DNA from: Bdellovibrio sp. ZAP7
Lineage (GTDB): Bacteria > Bacteroidota > Bacteroidia > Flavobacteriales > Flavobacteriaceae
Direction: 5' to 3'
NCBI GenBank assembly: GCA_943324165.2
Contig: CALPKO020000094.1
Location: 1 to 6,162 of the forward strand
DNA: 6,162 bases
Positions 1 to 4,979 of the stretch are shown here, in pieces (the first letter of the stretch is position 1; every line of letters begins with the position of its first letter). The position numbers and the translations under genes were made by a program. Below the pieces are notes generated by a model, which saw only the letters and a program-made list of their open reading frames with translations, was not told the origin of the DNA and made no database searches.

Positions 1-1317
1 AATCGTACTTTAAAAAATAATTGGCGCTTATCTTCTGAACAATCAAAAGGTGCAAATAGCAACGAAGATGTATCGAATAATGAGGAAGTTGTTAACGAGG
101 AAAAAGAAGTAGATAAATCTGATAATCCAAAATATAACTCAGATTTTTACATCAAACAATTGCCAACAGATCAAAAAGAAATTGACAGTTTGGCAAAAGA
201 ACGGAATTTCGCTTACTATCAATTGGGCATCATTTATAAAGAAAAATTCAAAGAATACAAATTGGCTTCCGACAAGTTAGAAGCGCTTTTAAAAGAAAAT
301 CCCGAAGAAAGGTTGGTGCTTCCAGCAATGTATAATTTATATAAAATTTACGAAATTACTAACAAAGACAACGCACAAGCAATGAAAGATAAAATCATTG
401 CGGAATATCCAAATTCTCGCTATGCACAAATTTTGAGCAATCCAGCTGCGGAAGAAGATGCAGCAGCAGGTTCACCTCAAAAAACTTATGACAAGCTTTA
501 TGAATTATATACAAATCGCGCTTATTTTAAAGTTTTAAACCAGAGTACAACTGCTATCGACCAATTTACGGGTGAAGAAATCGTTCCTAAGTTAGAGCTT
601 TTGAAAGCGACCACAATAGGAAAATTGAAAGGTTTAGCAGAATATAAATCGGCTTTGAATTTCGTGGCTTTGAATTATCCAAATGTAGAAGAAGGAAAAG
701 CTGCCGAGTCGATAATTGCGACAAACATTCCGATTTTAGAAAAAATGAATTTCTATAATAAAAAACCATCAAGTTGGAAAATTATCTATCCATACGCTAC
801 TTCTGACAGCTTGAAAATGGTAGGGATGGTAAGTAAAATTAAAAAGTTTACGGCAGAAAGAACATCACAAAAATTGAAATTTTCGCAAGATGTTTATAAC
901 ATGACTGGCAGTTTTGTTGTTATTCACGGCATGATATCAGAAGAAAACGCAAAAGATATTGCTTCAATTTTAAAAGACTATAAGGACTACAAAATTGAGG
1001 AAAATGCTATAGTTATTTCGAATGAAAATTACAAAATTGTTCAAATTAAGAAAAATCTAACTGAATATTTAACAACCCCAAAATCAGAGCCAATCGCAGA
1101 GCCAATTGATGTTCCAACAGTTGAAAAACCTGCAGAAAATCGTTCCAACGAAAGAACTAATACTAAAAACAAAGTCGATCCTCGAACACAAAACCCAGCA
1201 CTTAATAAGCCGAGAGACAATCAACTTAGAATTGAGGATTCCGACGATCCATCACCTAGTCCTGAGAACGAAAAAACAAAATCGTTAATGCCTCCCCAAA
1301 TGCCTAAAAGACCATAA
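1..1317 (+). CDS. sprE: SprE/PorW-like gliding motility / type IX secretion TPR protein, C-terminal part (5' end outside window)
   Basis: The frame is open from base 1 to a TAA at 1315-1317, giving 438 residues with no start needed inside the window, so the gene begins upstream. The visible part opens with an acidic, Asn/Glu-rich linker (about residues 1-50). TPR-like helical pairs follow at about 66-145 (motifs YYQLGIIYKEKF, YNLYKIYE) and about 160-250. A compact alpha/beta C-terminal domain covers about 258-357, ending in the ISNENYKIVQIKKNLTEYL block. The last 80 residues are a Pro/Asn/Lys/Asp-rich tail that looks disordered. SprE (PorW in Porphyromonas) is a roughly 870-residue lipoprotein needed for gliding and for type IX secretion, and the fragment would be its C-terminal half. 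The lipobox and N-terminus cannot be seen. Identity rests on domain layout, family resemblance from memory and the bactofilin/atp neighbourhood; another large TPR lipoprotein is the main alternative. Confidence 0.78.
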   Translation, partial: NRTLKNNWRLSSEQSKGANSNEDVSNNEEVVNEEKEVDKSDNPKYNSDFYIKQLPTDQKEIDSLAKERNFAYYQLGIIYKEKFKEYKLASDKLEALLKENPEERLVLPAMYNLYKIYEITNKDNAQAMKDKIIAEYPNSRYAQILSNPAAEEDAAAGSPQKTYDKLYELYTNRAYFKVLNQSTTAIDQFTGEEIVPKLELLKATTIGKLKGLAEYKSALNFVALNYPNVEEGKAAESIIATNIPILEKMNFYNKKPSSWKIIYPYATSDSLKMVGMVSKIKKFTAERTSQKLKFSQDVYNMTGSFVVIHGMISEENAKDIASILKDYKDYKIEENAIVISNENYKIVQIKKNLTEYLTTPKSEPIAEPIDVPTVEKPAENRSNERTNTKNKVDPRTQNPALNKPRDNQLRIEDSDDPSPSPENEKTKSLMPPQMPKRP

Positions 1318-1318
1318 A

Positions 1319-1726
1319 ATGTTCGACAAAAAACCAAAATCTTACACCGACCTTTTAGGAAAAACCAATCGAATTGTTGAAGGAACAACAATTGTTGGCG
1401 ATATAATATCGCAAGCAGATTTTAGATTAGATGGCGAATTAAAAGGTGATTTTTCATCAAAAGGTAAAATCGTTATTGGTCCAACTAGTAAAGTGAAAGG
1501 AAATATAATTTGCAAAAATGCTGACATTGAGGGTTGTTTTGAAGGAAAAATTCAAGTGTTAGAAATATTGAATATAAAAGCAAAAGCAATTATTCGTGGG
1601 GAAGTTATTTGTTCAAAATTATCTGTTGAACCTGGAGCAGAATTTAGTGCCACTTGTGTGATGAAATCGACTACTAAATACACATCTGTAAATGAACGAC
1701 CAAAAACCGAAGAACCACAACAATAA
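1319..1726 (+). CDS. Bactofilin (polymer-forming cytoskeletal protein)
   Basis: This is a 135-residue protein with the size and pattern of bactofilins (DUF583 family), which polymerise without nucleotide into membrane-associated filaments involved in cell shape, envelope synthesis or positioning of machines. A short polar N-terminus (MFDKKPKSYTDLLGK) leads into a right-handed beta-helix core at about residues 18-118. The core shows repeated turns with regularly placed small and hydrophobic residues: TTIVGDI, RLDGELKGDF, GKIVIG, SKVKGNIIC, ADIEGCFEGKI, AIIRGEVIC, LSVEPGAEF. A short charged tail ends in EEPQQ. The MF-plus-lysine N-terminus resembles membrane-targeting starts seen in other bactofilins, which is an inference. 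The ATG lies one base after the stop of the sprE-like gene, and the 3' end overlaps atpZ by 35 bases, so it is probably cotranscribed with both. Its specific job here is not visible. Confidence 0.9.
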   Translation: MFDKKPKSYTDLLGKTNRIVEGTTIVGDIISQADFRLDGELKGDFSSKGKIVIGPTSKVKGNIICKNADIEGCFEGKIQVLEILNIKAKAIIRGEVICSKLSVEPGAEFSATCVMKSTTKYTSVNERPKTEEPQQ

Positions 1727-1919
1727 ATGGTTGGCGCTAATCAATATTCCCATACAAATGGGCGTAATCATTTTTGCATTTACTTATTTCGGAAATTGGT
1801 TGGATGAAAACCACTCCAATGCTTCTTTTTTCTACAAAAAAATAATGGTAATGATTGGCGTTGCCATTTCATTTTACAACCTTAATCGTCAACTCAAAGC
1901 AATCAATAAATCAGAATGA
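1692..1919 (+). CDS. atpZ: AtpZ/AtpI-family F1Fo ATP synthase accessory membrane protein
   Basis: This 75-residue protein has two predicted membrane helices. The first is at about residues 13-37 and contains IPIQMGVIIFAF and FGNWLDEN; the second is at about 50-66 (IMVMIGVAISFYNL), followed by a basic end. The Q-M-G and G-x-W-L-D motifs and the two-helix layout fit the AtpZ family (ATPase_gene1), found at the head of many atp operons. Family members are linked to c-ring assembly and, in some Bacillus, to Mg2+/Ca2+ transport together with AtpI; which role applies here is unknown. The ATG at 1692 lies inside the bactofilin gene. No later in-frame ATG precedes the first helix, and the conserved NKWLALINIP stretch starts only 12 residues after this methionine, so the overlapping start is favoured. 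The stop overlaps the next gene as ATGA, which suggests translational coupling. Confidence 0.85.
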   Translation: MNDQKPKNHNNKWLALINIPIQMGVIIFAFTYFGNWLDENHSNASFFYKKIMVMIGVAISFYNLNRQLKAINKSE

Positions 1920-2314
1920 ACTTAAAAATACACAAACCAATTATAAACCTTTTTTTAGTTTCAATCGTATTTTATCTGATTCACAAAACGGTTTTTTATA
2001 TGTTCTCAGCTGAATTAAATACGGCTGATTTTGTTTATAGTTTAGAAACTTTGTATACTATCTTTTTATTCTTTTCGGCAATAATAGTTTTTGTTCTTTT
2101 AAAAATAAAACAAAAAAACATCAACAATGTTGGCATGGTTTTTTTGGTCATGACGAGTATTAAAATGGTGATTTGTTATTTCCTGTTATATCCAATTGCA
2201 TCAAAATCTTTAGTCAGAATATCAATAGAGAAAACGAATTTTTTTGTGATGTTTATTCTATTTTTAGCAATAGAAACCATTGTTACGATTCGAGTTTTAA
2301 ACAATAAACAATAA
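1916..2314 (+). CDS. Small four-helix membrane protein in the atpI position (possible divergent AtpI)
   Basis: This 132-residue, strongly hydrophobic protein has four predicted membrane helices at about residues 10-29, 46-64, 71-94 and 108-127, joined by short loops with lysines (KIKQKN after helix 2). I do not recognise a firm family; from memory, Bacteroidota carry a small uncharacterised family (possibly DUF6168) at this place. Length, helix count and position between atpZ and atpB match AtpI (about 126 residues in E. coli). Helix 3 carries a buried lysine in SIKMVICYFLLYP (K83), like the lysine in the third helix of E. coli AtpI, and helix 4 has a buried glutamate (E120). AtpI helps c-ring assembly and stability, and a similar role is an inference. 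The start codon overlaps the atpZ stop as ATGA, so the two are probably translated together. The downstream promoter separates this gene from atpB. Confidence 0.7.
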   Translation: MNLKIHKPIINLFLVSIVFYLIHKTVFYMFSAELNTADFVYSLETLYTIFLFFSAIIVFVLLKIKQKNINNVGMVFLVMTSIKMVICYFLLYPIASKSLVRISIEKTNFFVMFILFLAIETIVTIRVLNNKQ

Positions 2315-2360
2315 AACCTCGAAAATTGAAGTTTTCTTGTCAAAAAAAATCTTTATTGTC

Positions 2361-2390
2361 TTTGGAATATTAATTTAAAATGTACCTTTG
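2361..2390 (+). promoter_or_regulatory. Bacteroidota-type promoter ahead of atpB
   Basis: The spacer contains TTTG at 2361-2364 and TACCTTTG at 2383-2390, separated by 18 bases. This matches the Bacteroidota housekeeping promoter, which has a TTG-like -33 element and a TAnnTTTG -7 element at about this distance. Transcription would start near 2396-2398, leaving an A/T-rich leader of about 35 bases before the atpB ATG. No Shine-Dalgarno motif is present, as is usual for the group. This promoter could drive the structural ATP synthase genes separately from the sprE-bactofilin-atpZ transcript. It was identified by motif only. Confidence 0.7.
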
Positions 2391-2432
2391 CACCAAATTT
2401 CAGAAAGTAAAATTTAAGATAATTTATAGAAT

Positions 2433-3530
2433 ATGGTGTCTTCAAATAAAGTAACTCAATTTGTTATCGCGCTTTTTTTTGCAACGCTTCCTTTTTTGGG
2501 TTTTGCAAACGAAACTAATGCTACCGAAGCACACAAAGAACCAAACGATATAAAATCGAAAATCGAAGCGTTCAAAGCACACCACGTTTTGGATTCTCAC
2601 GAATTTTCTATCACAGAAGACGAAGCTACTGGAACACATTATGGTTTTCCCCTACCTATTATATTGTGGGACAATGGCGTTCACGTTTTTTCTTCTTCAA
2701 AATTTGAACATGGTCACGCTGTAGCTGAATCTAATGGAAATTTTTACAGATTAGGGCACGACGAAAAAATCTACAAAGTAGAAAGCGCAACTGCTGAATT
2801 ATCTGGTGATGAGCACCACCCTACAAATGAAAAACCATTGGATTTTTCAATAACAAAAAGTGTCTTATCTATCATGATAGTTGCTTTTTTGATGTTCGTT
2901 ATCTTTACAGGTTTGGCAAAATCTTTTGCTAGAAATGGTGGTATTTCTTCTGGTTTTGGAAGATTTTTTGAGCCAATTGTTTTGTATGTTCGCGATGAAA
3001 TAGCTATCCCAAACATTGGCGAAAAGCACTACAAAAGATACATGAGCTTTTTACTAACGGTGTTTTTCTTTGTTTGGTTTTTAAATATTTTTGGATTAAC
3101 ACCACTAGGAATTAACGTAACTGGAAATATTGCCGTTACTGCAGGTTTAGGTGTTTTAACCTTTTTAATAACAACGTTTACCGCGAACAGAAACTATTGG
3201 GGACACATTTTCTGGATGCCGGGCGTGCCAACACCAATGAAAATAATACTGGCTCCAATCGAACTTTTGGGGATTTTTATCAAACCATTTGCCTTGATGA
3301 TCCGTTTGTATGCCAACATGATTGCTGGTCACATCGTTGTAATGAGCTTATTGGCGTTGATATTCATATACAAAAGCATCGGAATGGGAGCGTTATCATT
3401 TACGTTAACGTTTATTATTTCAGTTATTGAAATTTTGGTTGCAGCATTGCAAGCATATATATTTACGATGTTAGCCGCTTTATATTTTGGTGCGGCTGTA
3501 GAAGAGCACCACCATGAAGAAGCACATTAG
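2433..3530 (+). CDS. atpB: F1Fo ATP synthase subunit a (proton channel), with signal peptide and periplasmic extension
   Basis: This is subunit a, the stationary proton half-channel that works against the c-ring in the inner membrane. At 365 residues it is about 95 longer than E. coli subunit a, nearly all at the N-terminus. A signal peptide covers about residues 1-26 (basic start, hydrophobic ALFFATLPFLGFA, likely cut near FANET). A soluble His/Glu-rich segment follows, about 27-140, predicted periplasmic. Membrane helices lie at about 143-165, 203-225, 229-250, 271-312 and 317-352. The essential arginine (E. coli R210) is R291 in LMIRLYANMIAGH. E277, K284, N295 and Q340 match E. coli E196, K203, N214 and Q252. 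The positions of E. coli E219 and H245 hold H300 and E333, an exchange. The C-terminus is EEHHHEEAH. It follows its own promoter and ends with TAG, whose G starts a heptamer repeat array. Confidence 0.97.
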   Translation: MVSSNKVTQFVIALFFATLPFLGFANETNATEAHKEPNDIKSKIEAFKAHHVLDSHEFSITEDEATGTHYGFPLPIILWDNGVHVFSSSKFEHGHAVAESNGNFYRLGHDEKIYKVESATAELSGDEHHPTNEKPLDFSITKSVLSIMIVAFLMFVIFTGLAKSFARNGGISSGFGRFFEPIVLYVRDEIAIPNIGEKHYKRYMSFLLTVFFFVWFLNIFGLTPLGINVTGNIAVTAGLGVLTFLITTFTANRNYWGHIFWMPGVPTPMKIILAPIELLGIFIKPFALMIRLYANMIAGHIVVMSLLALIFIYKSIGMGALSFTLTFIISVIEILVAALQAYIFTMLAALYFGAAVEEHHHEEAH

Positions 3531-3614
3531 ATTTTTGATTTTTGATTGCTGATTTCAGATGATAGGTTTTTAAATCTGAAATCAAAAATCGTTAATCTTA
3601 AATCTTAAATCAAA
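3530..3614 (+). repeat. Bipartite heptamer array (GATTNNN then AATCNNN) forming a hairpin
   Basis: The spacer between atpB and atpE has a strict 7-base period. Left half: GATTTTT, GATTTTT, GATTGCT, GATTTCA and a degenerate GATGATA, starting at 3530, 3537, 3544, 3551 and 3558. After an 8-base junction, the right half gives AATCTGA, AATCAAA, AATCGTT, AATCTTA, AATCTTA and AATCAAA, starting at 3573, 3580, 3587, 3594, 3601 and 3608. The halves are reverse complements in their fixed bases. A perfect 10-bp stem forms from 3551-3560 with 3574-3583 (13-base loop), extended by 3537-3543 with 3584-3590 across a 7-base bulge. The first G is the last base of the atpB stop codon. From memory, similar GATT/AATC heptamer runs occur between genes in other Flavobacteriia. 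Its function is unknown; mRNA processing or stability is a guess. Confidence 0.85.
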
Positions 3615-3643
3615 TTGAGTTTTAATTTTTAATACATATTTTT

Positions 3644-3835
3644 ATGGAAATTCCTAGAATCGTTGGAGCAGGATTAGTAGTTATCGGAGCAGGTATTGGT
3701 ATTGGTAGAATTGGCGGTTCAGCAATGGACGCTATTGCTCGTCAGCCAGAAGCTACTGGAAAAATCCAAACAGCTATGCTTATTGCAGCTGCGCTTATTG
3801 AAGGTATTGGTTTTGCTGCAATTTTTGCATCATAA
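3644..3835 (+). CDS. atpE: F1Fo ATP synthase subunit c (rotor ring)
   Basis: This 63-residue helical hairpin is the proteolipid of the c-ring. Helix 1 (about residues 4-30) carries a glycine motif with G15, G17, G19 and G21 for tight helix packing. The polar loop is ARQPEATGK, including R33, Q34 and P35 which contact the central stalk. Helix 2 (about 41-62) carries the proton-binding E53 in ALIEGIGF. The residues after the glutamate (G, I, G, F) lack the Ser/Thr and Tyr ligands of Na+-translocating rings, so a proton enzyme is inferred. It is short compared with 79 residues in E. coli: both ends are trimmed and only ten residues follow the carboxylate. R22 sits in helix 1 where E. coli has isoleucine. 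No Shine-Dalgarno motif is seen; the leader is T/A-rich. Structured spacers lie on both sides, unlike the tightly packed genes downstream. Confidence 0.97.
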   Translation: MEIPRIVGAGLVVIGAGIGIGRIGGSAMDAIARQPEATGKIQTAMLIAAALIEGIGFAAIFAS

Positions 3836-3845
3836 ATCAAAAGAA

Positions 3846-3882
3846 AAACAAAAGTTGTAACGGTTGGTTGCAACTTTTGTTT
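3846..3882 (+). terminator. Stem-loop after atpE (terminator-like or mRNA-stabilising)
   Basis: Bases 3846-3861 and 3867-3882 pair over 16 bp (one G-T wobble) around a 5-base loop, GGTTG, starting 10 bases after the atpE stop. The right arm ends in CTTTTGTTT followed by AATTTAAATTTT. The left flank is A-rich, so it also looks terminator-like on the minus strand. Because atpF starts 45 bases downstream and no clear promoter was found between, it is more likely a leaky terminator or a 3'-end protecting hairpin than a full stop. Such intercistronic hairpins can raise the yield of the upstream gene, here the subunit needed in most copies. Confidence 0.7.
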
Positions 3883-3926
3883 AATTTAAATTTTACATTA
3901 CACACTATATTATACAATTTTAAATT

Positions 3927-4427
3927 ATGGAAAAGTTAGTCAATGATTTTTCGTTTGGATTGTTTTTTTGGCAATCATTAATTTTTATAGGATTAATTCT
4001 TCTGTTGAAAAAATTCGCTTGGAAACCAATTCTTGATGCGGTTAACGAAAGAGAAGAAGGGATTAAAAACGCATTACTTTCTGCAGAAAATGCTAGAAAC
4101 GAAATGAAAAATTTACAATCAGACAACCAACGTATTTTGCAAGAAGCAAGAATGGAACGTGACGCTATGTTAAAAGACGCTAGCGAAATGAAACAAAAAA
4201 TGATTGCTGATTCAAAAACAGAAGCGCAAGCAGTTGGTTTAAAAATGATTGAACAAGCAAAAACTGCTATCGAAGCCGAGAAAAATGCAGCTATGGCTGA
4301 ATTAAAAGCACAAGTTTCTAATTTATCAATTGAAATTGCTGAAAAAATATTAAAAGACGAACTTTCAAACAAGGAAACGCAAGTGAAATTAGTTGAAAAA
4401 ATGTTGGGCGACGCTAAATTAAATTAA
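3927..4427 (+). CDS. atpF: F1Fo ATP synthase subunit b (peripheral stalk)
   Basis: This 166-residue protein has the subunit b layout. One N-terminal membrane helix lies at about residues 9-28 (FFWQSLIFIGLILLLKKFAW), followed by the conserved WKPILDAVNEREEGI hinge and a long charged helix from about 40 to 145 that forms the dimeric right-handed coiled coil of the stator. The C-terminal part (about 130-160, LSIEIAEKILKDEL) is the delta-binding region. Length is close to E. coli subunit b (156). Only one b-type gene is present, so a homodimeric stalk is expected, whereas cyanobacteria and chloroplasts use b plus b'. The ATG at 3927 is the first in frame and comes just before the membrane helix. 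The stop is two bases before atpH, consistent with coupled translation. Confidence 0.96.
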   Translation: MEKLVNDFSFGLFFWQSLIFIGLILLLKKFAWKPILDAVNEREEGIKNALLSAENARNEMKNLQSDNQRILQEARMERDAMLKDASEMKQKMIADSKTEAQAVGLKMIEQAKTAIEAEKNAAMAELKAQVSNLSIEIAEKILKDELSNKETQVKLVEKMLGDAKLN

Positions 4428-4429
4428 TT

Positions 4430-4963
4430 ATGGCAAGTACAAGAGCAGCGATTCGTTATGCAAAAGCAATTTTAGAAATTGCTGGTTCCAAAAGTGCTGA
4501 AAAAGCAGTTAGCAACGACATGTTTTCGATTGCAACAACATTGCAAAACAATCAAGAATTAAGCACTTTTATTCAAAACCCAACCATCAAAGTTGAGGTG
4601 AAAGAAAGTGCACTATTAGAAGTTTTTGCTGGCGTTAACCAAGTTACTAAAAGTTTATTTCGTTTGCTTTTTGAAAATAAGCGCTTTGAGATTTTAGAGG
4701 CTGTTGCCATAGAATATAACAAAGCTTTTGACGAAATGAACGGTGTTGAAACTGCAAAAGTGATTACTGCAATTGCAATGACTCCAGCATTAGAAGCAAA
4801 AGTGTTGGCGAAAATAGCAACATTTTCAGATAAAAAAATTACCATCGAAAACACAATAGATGAATCCATTATTGGTGGTTTTATTTTAAGAATAGGCGAT
4901 AAGCAATACAACGCTTCTGTTGCCAACAGATTACAAGTTTTAAAAAGAGAATTAAGTAACTAG
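4430..4963 (+). CDS. atpH: F1Fo ATP synthase subunit delta (OSCP-type)
   Basis: This 177-residue subunit joins the top of the alpha3-beta3 head to the b stalk, matching the family length (177 in E. coli). The N-terminal six-helix domain (about residues 1-105) opens with the conserved RYAKAILEIA (9-18) and includes FIQNPTI, SLFRLLFENKRFEIL and the YNKAFDE helix. The C-terminal domain (about 108-177) ends in the family signature IIGGFILRIGDKQYNASVANR at 147-167, followed by LQVLKREL. It starts two bases after atpF and ends 16 bases before atpA in the usual bacterial order b-delta-alpha. No internal promoter or terminator is visible around it. Confidence 0.96.
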   Translation: MASTRAAIRYAKAILEIAGSKSAEKAVSNDMFSIATTLQNNQELSTFIQNPTIKVEVKESALLEVFAGVNQVTKSLFRLLFENKRFEILEAVAIEYNKAFDEMNGVETAKVITAIAMTPALEAKVLAKIATFSDKKITIENTIDESIIGGFILRIGDKQYNASVANRLQVLKRELSN

Positions 4964-4979
4964 TTATTTATAAATAATT

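Noticed and set aside
1106..1288. 60-residue plus-strand open frame inside the sprE-like gene
   Set aside because: It is a frame-shifted reading of the low-complexity tail, and no frameshift in the real gene is needed to explain it.
2313..2335. Possible terminator after the 132-residue protein gene (AAAACCTC and GAAGTTTT arms)
   Set aside because: Only 7 of 8 pairs form, mostly A-T, with one mismatch and no proper T-run after it; too weak to call.
2771..3016. 81-residue minus-strand open frame, and the one at 2442-2639
   Set aside because: Both are antisense to atpB, with no promoter or domain to support them.
3197..3430. 77-residue plus-strand open frame in another frame of atpB
   Set aside because: It overlaps the most conserved part of subunit a, including the essential arginine, and its translation resembles no protein.
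3300..3452. H300 and E333 as loss of key channel residues in AtpB
   Set aside because: They are a reciprocal exchange of the E. coli pair, and the essential R291, E277, K284, N295 and Q340 are all present, so the protein looks functional.
3530..3614. CRISPR-like array
   Set aside because: The period is 7 bases with 4-base cores, far shorter than CRISPR repeats and spacers, and there are no cas genes.
3883..3926. Possible promoter for atpF in the A/T-rich spacer
   Set aside because: I found no TAnnTTTG with a properly spaced TTG; the A/T-rich sequence fits an ordinary leader in this genome.
3920..4372. 150-residue minus-strand open frame
   Set aside because: It lies fully antisense to atpF, whose b-subunit motifs and coiled coil are clear. 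Its Ala/Ser/Phe-rich composition is what the complement of Lys/Glu/Ala codons gives, and it has no recognisable domain.
4573..4926. 117-residue minus-strand open frame
   Set aside because: It is antisense to atpH with no recognisable family; a by-product of codon bias in the real gene.
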